This document shows, in pieces, positions 11,753 to 23,478 of a DNA stretch of 64,000 bases. A program made the translations under genes and the position numbers. How positions within the stretch are numbered: the stretch's first letter is position 1; each line of letters opens with the position of its first letter. The stretch comes from Amorphophallus konjac (lineage: Eukaryota; Streptophyta; Magnoliopsida; Alismatales; Araceae): assembly GCA_022559845.1 (NCBI GenBank), contig CM040118.1, positions 265,445,519-265,509,518 of the forward strand. The letters run 5' to 3'. The notes below the pieces were generated by a model. The model was not told where the DNA came from and did not search any database. It was given only the letters and a program-made list of their open reading frames with translations.

Positions 11753-12999
11753 AGTTCGTGCAAACAATCCGAGTGAAATAAATATTTCTCCTTTTCATTC
11801 AAACGATTGTTGGTACATCAGAAAGGCAAAAGCCAATACATTACACAACAGAAAGTAAAAAATCCATCGGGCACCACTGCAAGGGGCCATTGCTCGGCTG
11901 ACTCGGTTGATCTCCTTGCGTCCAGCCATTGACTCTGCCTCGCGTAGAAATTGGCTCGGATAAAAGGTTGTCGACCCAGTTGGCTCGGGTGGCCCATGAC
12001 AAAGGTGACAGAAGGGACTACGGAGGGGAAGGCTACCTTCCAAGTTGACAGAGGCTGGGGAAGAGGGAACGCCTATGAAGGCCTCCTCTCTTCCAACCTG
12101 CCAACTCTTTGGAACGTATAGAGAGCAAGCACCCTCCGAAGAGTGAAAGAAAGGAAGAGCAGAAGAGGGAAAAAGAGGCTGCCAGAAAGAAAAAGAAACC
12201 AGCATAGCTGGACGAGGAGGCAGGGGAAGGCTCGGAAAGGAGGGAGCTTAATTTGCTTCTCCCCCCATCCCTGAAGCGAGCAGAGAGGGACGGGCGGCGG
12301 AGATGCCTGATGCCCCCATTCATCTTCCATCTCGCCCCCCTCCGTGAAGCCTCGCCGGAACTGATAGAGGAAACGGCGTGATTTTTTCGTCAAAATCCTC
12401 TCCACATCCGCGCGACGACCATCGGACCCGCTTCAAACCCGCGCGATGACCGTCGGACCTGCTCAAAACCTGAAGAGGCAAAAACCTGCCGCCCTCCATC
12501 ATCGGCATCATCGTCTTTCGAAGGATCTTCCATGCTCTGAATGCAAAGGCTCAGCGCTACGAGAAATGGAGAGAGGAAAGACCGCCGTAGAAAACCCTAA
12601 AGCGATGTAGATGGAGAGACGCCCCTAAGTCCCCTATAAAGGCGAGGGGAGGCTGCTTGCCTTAAAAGACTCTCTCCTCGAAAACACGCCGAAGGGATTT
12701 TCCCTTTATGACTGGTCACCTCAAACTCCTCGTTTCCGCCCCAGCGGGACACACGAAGCGGCTAAGCATTCAAGGCGTGATCAAACGGAAAGACACCCTG
12801 ACAGAGGCTCGCCCAACCAGCGTGCGAAAACCACGCAGGGCGTATCGACACTTTCCAACTACTGTAGATACACTGGTCAAATCACGACAAGTACAGCAAG
12901 AAGCAAGTAAGATTTTATTTGTTACCTTATAAAGAGGAAGTCCTTTTTTGGAAAAGAAAAAGAAGCAAACAAAAGAAGGAGGCAAAACAGGACGATACA
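11753..12999. other. R1 spacer between pol and the antisense gene
   Basis: No convincing plus-strand gene. The segment is conserved with R2 (38123-39325). It contains a minus-strand TATA-like site (CTTTATAGG, about 12635-12643) some 100 bp upstream of a minus-strand ATG at 12533. Minus-strand frames within 11795-12405 also line up with R2, but with stops. Confidence 0.5.
12390..12533 (-). other. Candidate second antisense start in R1 (short ORF)
   Basis: On the minus strand an ATG at 12533 opens MEDPSKDDDADDGG... and stops after 47 codons. R2 has the same start (ATGGAGGATCC at 38859) and a similar acidic N-terminus. In both, a TATA-like site and a 'tttagggttttc'-like leader lie upstream. It may be exon 1 of a second antisense gene or simply conserved non-coding DNA. 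Confidence 0.25.
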
Positions 13000-15700
13000 T
13001 CAGGCCTAGGGCCCACTTTGAAGCTCGAAAGTGGAAGGCGCAGGTGTTTCGCCCCCGGCGCCCTCAGTGACGGCCGGCCCTGGCACTGACCCCGCCTGCG
13101 TGGGAACTACCTCGGTCGCGAGCCCTCCCGAGGTAGCCGGAGTTGGCGACCTCGCAGGAGAAGAGACCTCTGGATCTTCCCCGCCTGATGCAGAGGAGCT
13201 GGTAGATGACATGTCCGAGTCATAGCGTTGGCCAGAGGGGAAGTCGATCCCAGAATCTTGTTCCCCGGCATAAGCTACTGCCAGGCGGTAACCCTACTTA
13301 AACCCCTTGCGGATGCCTCGGTGAAGTGCTGACTCATAGTAGGGAAGGGCAGCTTCCTGCAGGTTGGCCCGGTAGGCCTCTGAGCCCTTGTATTGCTCGA
13401 TCGCCTCCGCCCCGGCCAGTCCCATCATGTCGGCAAGCTTGGCCTTCTCCCGCTCCGCCTCGGCCACCCGCTCCTCGGCCTCCACCGATCGTTTCTCTGC
13501 CTCGGCCGACTTCCGTTTGGCCTCGGCCGCCCACTCCTCGGCCTTGACCGATCTCCTCTCCGTCTCAGCTCGATCGGCGTCGGCCTCCAAACGGAGGCGC
13601 TCCGCTGCCTCCGCCCGGTCCACCAACTTGACGCGCTCGGCCTCCCAACGGCCATCCAGCTCAAGACGAAGAAGGTGCTCCTCTTCAAGGAGTTTACTTT
13701 TCCTCTCGAGCGATTCCCGGGCCTTGGTTAGTTGCTCAGTCAGCACTCCGACCTCCAGCTGGCTCGACCGGGACAACTCCCTGATCGTGGAGAACTCCCG
13801 TCGGAGCCCCTCATGCGCCTCATTGAGTCGAGCTAGTTTCCTCTCACACCCTCCGAGAGTCCAAGCAAGATTCGACCGCTCTGACTCCGATCGGGCATAA
13901 GTCTCCGCCATTGTGGCCCCCATCTGGGCCATGACCAGGCCGCCCTCCATAATGATGTCGAGGACCCCGGGTGGAGAATGACGCTCGTCTCCCCCTTTCA
14001 TCCTCGCGGACACCTCGCGGCAAAGCTGGTATAAAGTGCTCGAGATGCCGAGCCTTTCCAGAGCCACTGGCATGGAAACCCTTTCCGCACCTGGAGCCTT
14101 GCCAGAAGGCCAAAGTCGAGCTACGGGATCGGCCGCCTCGCGCACTGCGGTCGGTTGGGGTTGCGACGCATCCGTAGGCGAACCCCCGACCTCGACCGAT
14201 GTTACGAGCCTAGCCGCTCCATGCACCACGGTCGTTTGGGGCTGCGACGCCTCTATCGGAGAACCCCCAACCTCAACCATTGCGGCCCGCACGTCCCCCA
14301 CCTCGACCAGCGCCTCTGCCTCGGCCGCGGTTGTTTCAACTTCGGCCCCCTCTGTTCCCAATGAAGGGAGAGCCGACCCATCACCGTCACCCCCCGGGGT
14401 GCCCCTGGTCTCCTCGGCCCCCTCTCGCTCAGCAGATGGGAGAGCTGGCTCGGTAGGGTCGGCCCTATCTTGCCCCAGAGAGGGGAGTGCCGCCGAGCCC
14501 GAATTGCCCCCAGCGGCGGGGATGGCCCCCGCCTTCCTAGCCCGTTTCCTGGCCTTCACGGCCTCCCGCAACCTCCCCTCCATGGGATCCTTGTGCTTCG
14601 CCTCGCACGGTCGAGAAGTCCCCTCAGAGGCCGCCCTTTTGCCCTTGTCCCGGGCTTGGGAGCGACCCACAGGGGCGCCCGGTTCATCAGCCACCGATTC
14701 ATCGCCAAGGTCAATGATCTCAGCGGCCTCCTCCAGAGGCTCTCGCCTGGTGTCTGCACAAAGAAGAAGGCGTGATCAGGAAAAGGAAGGATGACCCCCA
14801 CCTCCGAAGGAAGATCTAAGTGATGGCACCTGAGCCCGACAGATGCAGCCGCGTAAGAAGACACCACTCTATGTTCTCCGGAGTCACCAATTCTTCGGTG
14901 GACTGGCGATTCGTCAGCAGGATGGCAGCATACTCCTCCACATGTGGGGGTAACTCGTCCTGCCGGGGAGGGATATTCGGGTGGAAATTGGGCATTACTT
15001 GGCACCTCCAAGTCTCCTCCACCGAGTTAATCCCTGCCCAGAAAAATTGGGTCATCCACCCTTTATGCAAAGAATCCTTCGCCGCCAGTGAAATATAGCT
15101 CCTATTCCTCCTCGCCTGGATGAAGTAAAAACCCTTCCCTGCCGACGGGTGCACCTTCAACTCGAAGAAATAGTGGAAGAGGTCCAAGGAAGGAGGAACC
15201 CCGCACTAACGACAGAGGATTCGGAAAGCGGAGAGGAGAAGGTACGAGTTGGCTACCAACTGAATGGGTGCCAATTGGAAAACGTTGAGAAGCGTGAGGA
15301 TGAAGGGCCCGAAGGGGAGGCAAAACCCGCTCTTCCACGCCAGAAGAAAGATGCAGATGTGGCACGTGCGAGAATCCAGGCTCGTCTCATACGGGGCAGC
15401 AGCAGCAAAGCTATACTTATGAGGCAGGCGAAATTGATGCTCCAGCCTCTTCACCTCGGCTTCCCCCAACTCGCTGCAGTTCTGGACTGGTGCTCTCACC
15501 ACCGGTTCGTCACCCCATCCCTCGGCACCCGAACGCTGGCCCGCCATAGATTCCGAGGAAGAACTTGAAGAAGAATTCTCTCGAGACCTCGAAGATTCCG
15601 GGGGAGGAGGAAGCTGCCGGACCACCTCCGCAGTTATCTTCGCCAACTCCTCAAACACCGCCATAAGTTTCTGCTCCTCCGCTATGTCCTCACGGCGCAT
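13000..15700 (-). pseudogene. R1 antisense gene ('putative gypsy type transposon' family)
   Basis: Runs opposite to gag-pol. Exon 1 (15700-14830) starts MRREDIAEEQ and holds the domain with SGFCLPFGPF...FQLAPIQLVANSY, which resembles the Pfam family PF04195 found in plant Tat elements. Exon 2 begins at 14753 with DTRREPLEEAAEIIDLGD, then a Ser/Ala/Gly-rich linker and a long Glu/Arg/Ala coiled coil (13860-13400). It ends GFK at a TAG (13294-13296), with the frame conserved further to TGA at 13000-13002. A 76-bp GT-AG intron separates the exons. One in-frame TAG (after FRILCR, near 15204) is a sense codon in R2. The coiled coil is longer than in R2 through extra AEAEKRSVEAEE-type repeats. Function unknown. 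Confidence 0.75.
14754..14829 (-). other. Intron of the R1 antisense gene
   Basis: On the minus strand the donor is CAG|GTGCC and the acceptor is TTCTTCTTTGTGCAG|AC, 76 bp apart. Removal joins the two exons in frame through a GAC codon. Stops inside the intron make splicing necessary. R2 has the same intron at 41018-41094. Confidence 0.75.
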
Positions 15701-16007
15701 CGAAGAGCCCCAAAAGTAAAGAAGCGAAGGAAAGCCAAAACCCTAACGACGGAAAGAGTCTGGGATGACAACCAGCGCCCAACGCCTATCAACCCACGCG
15801 GGAGGCGGCGCGTCATTCTGGCCTCCGAGAAAAGGGGGCCCCTTCATTTCAAATTGGCCAGGATTGCAATTAATACGGGCCTAGGTGACCACGACATGTG
15901 GCTTCATAACACCGCTAGATCTTTACCCACCTGAGCCACGCTGGTCCAAAACCCTAAAAGGCTACTCATCCGAGCCTCCTTTGGCTCGGGAGTAGGAGGG
16001 GGACAAG
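15701..16007 (-). promoter_or_regulatory. Upstream region of the R1 antisense gene
   Basis: Minus strand upstream of the ATG at 15700. A 'tagggttttggctttcc' leader-like stretch matches R2. The place where R2 has TTTTATAGG reads TTGATAGG here, so the TATA box looks lost. Confidence 0.35.
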
Positions 16008-16785
16008 TGGAGAGGGGGATTTCTGTAGCCCAATTAAGAGCAGCCGAACTAGGCCCCTCAGGGCCCAACAAGGCTCAGCTCAGCCAGGTGACAGCCCCCT
16101 GGGGCCCACTTAGGCGAGAAAGCCCAATAAAAATTTCGCTCGAGGGTACTACCTTCCTAGGCGGCCTCTAGGCTCGGAAGGCCCGAGCATCGGTCAGGTC
16201 ACAGGAAAGGTCCATGCCCAAGCCATCTCTCCGCCCAGGGGAAGAAGGCGCATGTCGACCAATCCGACCCATCTTCGTCTGAGCTAAGCCAACCGCCCGG
16301 ATAGGGCTGGCCTCTCTAAGCTCGGTACGGCCGACGATTGCTTATCCATGCAGTCGTTAAGAGTCCTCTATGGGCAAGAATTTATAAAGGTGAGGGACTC
16401 CAGCTCCCCAAGGTGATAACGCTCCCACGATAAGGCAATAAAAGCCCACGTCAAGGATGTAACCCCCACCTGAAACCCCTCGACTTACAGGACTCCAGAA
16501 GACGGCGCACTATTTAACCCAGGGATACCCTCCGGCGAAAGGTAAGGGCAATCACACGCTCGAAACTCCTGAGCAGGAACCACTTCACCCTTCTGGTGGA
16601 GAGGGATCTCACGCAGAAGCTACTTCCTCCTTATATTGCTCCCACCATAGCTCTACTGACTTAAGCATCGGAAAGTTTTCCCCAGGGACTCATCCCTGGG
16701 CCCCCTGATCCGTTTCCCTTTCTTGCAGTTCACTATCCGGTGATCCACTGCCTGCTCAGGACCAACGCGAGATCTTGCCTCTTCA
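16008..16785 (+). repeat. R1 3' LTR
   Basis: Same length (778 bp) as the 5' LTR, ending CTCTTCA, then the target duplication AGTGG. Confidence 0.93.
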
Positions 16786-17630
16786 AGTGGTCTTAGTTAA
16801 TTTAGTTATTTTAGTTCAGTCAAAAAGTGTCAAAATGAGTTCGCTTCTGTAGCATTCTTAGGCTGGTGATAACTCCACGCTGGGAGTCTAGTTTCTTTCC
16901 CCGATCGTTGAGGGAGACCTTTTGTACGGGTTTTTCACACACTACACGGCGAGCCATAGCTGATTTTTCTTTGAGGCACACCGTTGCTGCTTTGGCCATA
17001 CTTTGGGTATGCACAAAGGGTGCATAAGGTCTTTTCTTTTCTCTTCTCGGCCAAGTGTAGGGGCAAGAGATGGATGGATGAGCTGACCAACCTAGGCGCT
17101 CCCCAATATGGGAGAGGTTTCAAATAGGGGAAGTCTTGACCCTCGAATATGAGTGGTCATGTAAAATCTAGCCAATAAGGGCTGTCAAAAAATAAATCAA
17201 TGATCTGATCAATGTAAAATTATGGAAATCAAAGGCATGGCAAGAGTGACAGTACAGTTCTCCGCGGGACGTCATGAGTCCGGTCGCACGCGTGCCTAAT
17301 AAATATGGGCCTCAAAATCAAAGACACAAAGCCCCGACGCAACAGACTGTATCTTTGAGGGGTAGTGCCATGGAAGGAATTCAAGTCCTGATGTTTCCCA
17401 TCCTGTATAAAGCTTGTCTCCAATTTTCTTATGCTTCTACCTCTTAGGTTGGGTTGTATCCCGGGTATGGCCTTAGTAGGGGCACCGTTCTTTAGAGATG
17501 GTTGGTTGTGGCAAGTCACCCTCATATGTACGCCGTGCTCAAGGAAAATCTTTAATGAAAGGGGGGAGGAACGTCGATCCTTGGCCAGTGGTTTGAACCC
17601 ATCTTTGGGTGCTGCAGATTTCTATTTTCA

Positions 17631-17790
17631 AAAAAAAAATCAAACATTGTCAAAATCTAAAAAAATCAAATATTATAAAAAATCCCAAAAAATCAAATAT
17701 TGCCAAAAATCTCAAAAAAATAGATATTGTCAAAAAAATCAGATATTATAAATAAAAAAAATCAGAAAATAACAAAAATCCAAAAGTATT
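17631..17790. repeat. A-rich degenerate repeat
   Basis: Variants of 'aaaaatcaaatattgtcaaaaa' follow one another about seven times. Non-coding. Confidence 0.6.
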
Positions 17791-18099
17791 TATCTTTTGT
17801 TCCCTTGTTTATCTATTTTCTGTCTGTTTATTCTGAGGACAAGTATGATATATTTGCTCAATGTGCAGGTCGTAGGTACTCAAGCTTTCCTCGCTCCATA
17901 TTTTGATCTATCTGCCTCCTGTCCACATATCTTCTTGTCTGTTCTCTCTTCTTCAATCTATTCTCTCGATATGTTCTGAAGCTCATGTCCTTCTCAGCTT
18001 TTGTTTGCAATGAGCATATCTCCATGAGAGGGCTTTATCTCACAATTACAAACCTGGCGGTTGTGCTTCATTTGATCTTGGGTTTTGAGTGAAGAGCGT

Positions 18100-18400
18100 A
18101 TTTGTCATGTCTTTTGTCCTGCCGTGTTCTTGTCACACGTGTCTATGTCCCTCCTTGTCGTCACGCGTGTCTTTGTCCCTCCGTATCTATCATGTTTTTT
18201 GTCCCACTGTGTCGCCATGCCATGTGTTGTTGTTATCATCCCACACATGTGTTGTCTGTGTCTTTTGTCCCCCGTGGTTGTCATCCCACGTGTCTTTGTT
18301 CCACCATGGTCTTGTCCCACTGTGCGTCTTGCCCCACAAAGTTGTGGTGTTGTCTTGCCCCACCGTGTTTTGTCCCACGCTTGCCACTTGTTCTTATGGT
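18100..18400. repeat. Degenerate repeat of 'cacgtgtctttgtccc' type
   Basis: Many diverged copies of 'gt(c/t)ccaccgtg...ttgtc(a)tcccacgtgtctttgtccc', with partial units of about 30-45 bp. It gives Cys/Val-rich open frames in several frames at once, which argues against a protein. Confidence 0.55.
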
Positions 18401-19457
18401 GTTTGTTATGTTTTTATGTTCTGTCTAGTTCGTTTTCACTATGTTTTGGTCATACCCATCATGTTATGTTTCGTTCATCTTCATTGTTATGTTCAGTTCA
18501 TGCTTATTTGTGTTATTCATGTTGCCTTATTGGAAAATTCATAAAAATCTGAAATTTGAAAAATTAAAAAAAATGTTGTTTCGCTTGGCAGGTAAGTCAG
18601 GTATGGCTCTCTATCCCTGCTCATTGTTGCATTACTATATGGTATCTACATTATTATAGCCTCTCAAGGACTGGCTCGTTGCCCGTGTATTATGGGATCT
18701 GATGTTCCCCTTTAACAAAAACGATGATGATCTAGGAGCATACGGTTAATCGTTGGATAAGCCGCTAGGTTGAGTCAGGTGGGGGATGATAGACTCTGTC
18801 TCGCACGCCGTGGTTGCAAGAAGACTCTTGACCCCGTCCTGCTCAGTCTAGCAATAATATCCTTGAGTACTTTCTATTTTATCTTCCTTTGCATTCATTT
18901 TAATGATTTCTTTATTTTAGCCCAGCATGCATCATGTCATTTCGAGCATTCATGCCTCGTGATCCTCTCAAGACTTCTCCTCAGCAAAGGTTAGTTGTGC
19001 TTCAGCTCTCTTGAATAAGAGATTCTCATTCCACTCCGAATTTGAACGATTTCTCTGATCTACCCGCTTGGTCTGGTTGGCCAGCGTGATTCCTGTCTGG
19101 ATTTTATCTCAGTTTTATCTTTCCGTTTCCAACTTTTCAGCTGTGCTCTTTCCGATCCCCTCATTGGTTGTGGATTGTGTCCCCAGCAAGGTTGGTCGTG
19201 TTTCCTTTCCCTTAGTTTAGTCTTTCCAGACATGTCTCATCCGCGTCATCCATTCCTTGTGGTTAGCTCGGCGTTTTCGGGAGAATTCCTGTCACTTGTT
19301 GGTTGTGACGGGTGTCTTTTGCCTTGATGCCCACTTATCAATTCTCTCCGCTTTATCTCTGCTTCATCTCCATTTCATGTTGCTTTCGCTTTCGCTCCAT
19401 CTCCTTTCCACTTCGCCTCCGCGTCGCTTTCGCTCATTCCCTTGCAAAGCAGACATC

Positions 19458-19470
19458 AAGGAGGGGCATC
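19458..19470 (+). other. Polypurine tract of element T
   Basis: AAGGAGGGGCATC directly before the LTR start, the site for plus-strand priming. Confidence 0.7.
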
Positions 19471-19666
19471 TGTTGACACCCATTTTTAGCCTGCAAGTCG
19501 AGTTATTTCTCTTATTCTCCTTTATAATGCTCTGAATTATCCACTATTGTGGAGTCATCTTTAAACCTATTTCGAGCCCATTTTTGGTAATTTCTAAGCC
19601 CATTAAGCCTTGGAGCCTTTGGAGGATGTTTTATAAAAATAAAAAATAAAAAAAATTCAAGGTCAC

Positions 19667-19721
19667 GGTCAACTATTGACCGTCGTGGTCAATTGTTGAC
19701 CATCATGGTCAACTGTTGACT
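19667..19721. repeat. Three GGTC-N7-GACC palindromes, 20-bp period
   Basis: GGTCAACTATTGACC (19667), GGTCAATTGTTGACC (19687) and GGTCAACTGTTGACT (19707) are exactly 20 bp apart, about 200 bp into the LTR. Each arm contains a TTGAC W-box core in inverted orientation. Confidence 0.9.
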
Positions 19722-19817
19722 ATCCCTTCCCCTCTTCTGCCCTAAGAGTCATAAGTGATCTAGACTCTGTTTCTGGGTGTTTTTGCTCGACGTGGCCTCC
19801 TTCTTGGGTCTATATCC

Positions 19818-20350
19818 TCTAGAATCCTCCTCCAAATTGAGTCCCATTTATTTCTATCTCTTGTCCTTACAATTATCTCAAGTTTGGTCTATAGAACTCT
19901 AATTTTGGTGGATAATTTTGCTTGGAGACGTGACCGAAAGTTCAAGGTTTATACAATCCCAGTTCAAGTCAAACTCCACCCGATTAGGCTCCGGGCCCTT
20001 CTTGCGGCGCGAATATCTTCTAGAATCCTCCACCAAATTGAGTCCCGCTTGTTCCTACTTCTTATCCTAACTATTATCTCAAGATTGATCCATATATCTT
20101 GAATTTTAGTGGACTATATCCTCAAAAAATGGGGAGGAAACTTTGGGATTTGTGCAATTTCTACACAGATCAAACTCTATTTTCTACACGATGGGCCATC
20201 CTTTCCACGCGATTATCTTCTAGAATCCTCATCTAAATTGAGTCATACTTATTTCTATCTCTTATCCCCACTATTATCTCGAGATTGATCCAAAGAACTC
20301 GAATTTTGGTGGACTACATCTCCTAAAATCATGGGAGAAAGTTCTGAATT
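19818..20350. repeat. Three subrepeats of about 200 bp in the T LTR
   Basis: Units start at 'tctagaatcc' at 19818, 20019 and 20219, followed by '(t)caaattgagtc' and 'attatctc(a/g)ag'. The third is cut short just before the TATA box. Confidence 0.85.
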
Positions 20351-20360
20351 TCTGCACTCC

Positions 20361-20367
20361 TATATAA
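20361..20367 (+). promoter_or_regulatory. TATA box of the T LTR
   Basis: TATATAA(A) directly downstream of the 200-bp subrepeats. It fits a U3 promoter. Confidence 0.55.
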
Positions 20368-21101
20368 ACAGCCCAGTTCGCAGTTGCGAAGGGGGGCTCT
20401 TTCTGGACGTGGGGCGAAGCCATGTTACATCTCCAACTCACAACTTCGACCCCATCTTGAAGAGGAAAGTATGAGCTTTCCATTCCATCTTTCTGGACTT
20501 GATTTCATGGTCTATTCTCTTAGTTCTCTCTTCCTCAATTTCACAAATCATCACAATTTACATAGTTTTCTGCTACACATGCACTTTTCTCCATATTGCG
20601 TCGCATATTCCCGCAGTTATACTGCGTGATTTCTCCTCATATTTGTTTCTATATCATCGCAACACACACACCTATCTTTTGCACCCTTCCACAGGGGTTA
20701 AAAACCTCCCCCCGTGCGTTCTCCCTCAATTTCTACCCTTATTTTATCACTTCGGGATAGATATTACACTTCATGTTCTAATGGGTTTTTCTCTTGTGTT
20801 TTCATCTTTGTTTTGCAGGAGAGCATGAATACAACGTGAGGCCTTCTTCCTCTAGCCGACTGGAAGGAGAAGAGGTGTAATCCACAACGTTCACCGCACC
20901 CGTTCCTTAAGCGCGATCAACACTTCATCATTTTCCAAGGTACACGGTGCCATCCCTCCATCTCTTCATCTCTTGGCGTTGTTGAAACCTTGGTGGCGAT
21001 CACGGTTTACTTCTATATCTCCATCGCCCTTTTCTTTGCTCATATTGTTGCATGTTCACGCACATATTAGTTTAGGGGCGGGGTGATACAAAACATCAAC
21101 A

Positions 21102-22080
<979 letters not shown>

Positions 22081-23478
22081 TATCACGCCTCAACGCGGAA
22101 TATCGGAACGCGCCAGTTATATACATTCATGATAAACAGAGCAATAACAGAAATAAAAGGACGTAATTGCAAAGAGAAAGAATTACTCTAAAGATACCAA
22201 TTTACTCATAGATGTGAGAATAAAATGTTTCCAATAACCTCATAACACCATACCTCACGACTCGAAGAAAAGGAAATAAAGAAAAGATTACAACTCTTAA
22301 TGACGGCTCTTAATGACATTACTAAACAACGACTCATCAAAACCACTATGTGACCATTCCATAATTTTACTAAGACAACGGTCTAGTTCACATCTAACGG
22401 GTCCACTCCGGTCTTCACTCCTGCCCATGCCCGCCCGTTTGCATTTCATCATCGGAGCTACCTGAAATGGGGAAAACTGGGTGAGCGAACGCTCAGTAGG
22501 TAATAGCAGGCAAAGTTTAAGTAATTAACCAAATTAATTAAATGTCATGCGAATAAATACAATATGGAGTTAATAACATTCACCAGTCATGATGGAAATA
22601 AAAGGAACAACTCGCAATAAGTAGAATAGAAATATATCATTTCCAGGAATTGGCCGATCGAGTATGTAAACAAACAAGTCATGTAGAGATAATTTCCATG
22701 AGGAATCCAATAACTTGTAGAGATGTATGGGAAAAATGAATGTCATAGACAACACGCTAGTCATGCACTCGGTGCAATGCCTCACCATGTCATTATAACT
22801 CCCCGGGGCACTAGTACTTTTCAGGCGCTCCTCCCAGGACCAGACCAGGCCCTTACGATGCATTGGCATTGATTTGGTGGATCCAAGATCCCAGGTAATA
22901 TCTAGACATTCATTGGAATCGGCCAGGAATTCCAAGGTCAAACTATGTAACTTATTTTCTAGGATCAAATGAAATTTCAATAATTGGATAAGAAGCCATA
23001 AGATTATGGCTTGAAGAAGACAGGAATACAATCAGGGTTTGGTTGCAGCACAAGCCATCCATGGTCTAGCTACCGAGGTACAGAAGAAACACGCGAAAAC
23101 ACGCTTCTAGATGAGTTGCGGTTATGCATGGGCCGCAACAAGGCAAAAATGGTCTATCATAGACCGCATCAGTCGATACTGGGCCAAAGGGAAAAGCCCA
23201 ACGTCAAAGGATGGAAACGGTCCTTACTGGGCCTCCAAAATGCAAGGACGGTCCTGGATGGGCCGTTTCCAAAAGGAAGACGGTCCAGTGCTAACCGCAA
23301 CCAAATTGGCCCAGCAAGACTAAAGCAGTCAACTTAATGGGCTCCCAGCCCGCCCGAGACATGGTGCAACCGAACCAGGGTCCAACCCACACTTCTCAAG
23401 TCGAGTTAAAGGCTATAGGTTGACTCAAACATGGCTAGGTTGATGGAAATTCAAGAAAAATCGACCATCAGAACCTGG
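22081..23478 (-). repeat. Minus-strand chromovirus 3' LTR, distal part
   Basis: On the minus strand it ends GGCGTGATA, likely a decayed GGCGTGACA end. About 380 bp before the end is 'ttccccatttcaggtagctcc', which sits at the same distance from the LTR end as a comparable block in the 58268 element. Inverted repeats such as GGTC-N7-GACC lie near 23140-23290. R2 inserted at 23478/43022 splits this LTR; the joined length is about 3.2 kb. Confidence 0.6.

Larger units (their letters stand above)
5505..16785 (+). mobile_element. R1: Tat/Retand-type Ty3 retrotransposon, complete but decayed
   Basis: Two 778-bp LTRs (5505-6282, 16008-16785) begin TGGAGAGGG and end CTCTTCA. They are flanked by the direct repeat AGTGG at 5500-5504 and 16786-16790, so the insertion is complete at 11,281 bp. 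Order: LTR, PBS, gag, PR-RT-RH-aRNH-IN, a long spacer with an antisense gene, LTR. The second RNase H-like domain and the antisense gene point to the Tat lineage (Retand/RIRE2-like). By eye the LTRs differ at about 30 of 778 positions, mostly transitions. gag and pol carry many stops, so it cannot move by itself. Confidence 0.93.
16791..19470 (+). other. 3' internal region of element T
   Basis: Continues T after R1. I find no RT, RNase H or integrase motif in any frame, so T has no visible polymerase here or before R1. The region holds an A-rich stretch, a pyrimidine-rich degenerate repeat and pyrimidine-rich sequence up to the polypurine tract. Blocks around 18587-18700 recur in the minus-strand fragment at 56929-58267. 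Confidence 0.5.
19471..21101 (+). repeat. 3' LTR of element T
   Basis: Begins TGTTGACACCC after the polypurine tract and ends ACATCAACA, giving TGTTGA/TCAACA terminal inverted repeats; 1,631 bp. The start resembles LTRs of Tat/Ogre-type elements. It contains palindromes at 19667, 200-bp subrepeats and a TATA box. The 5' LTR is not in the window. Confidence 0.7.

Noticed and set aside
13326..14794. Plus-strand frames opposite the R1 antisense gene (for example 14036-14794)
   Set aside because: Mirror frames of the GC-rich coding strand; domain, intron and frame conservation with R2 are on the minus strand.
18085..18552. Cys-rich, secreted-looking frame of 155 codons
   Set aside because: Three overlapping frames of similar length are open because of a degenerate repeat; composition follows the repeat.
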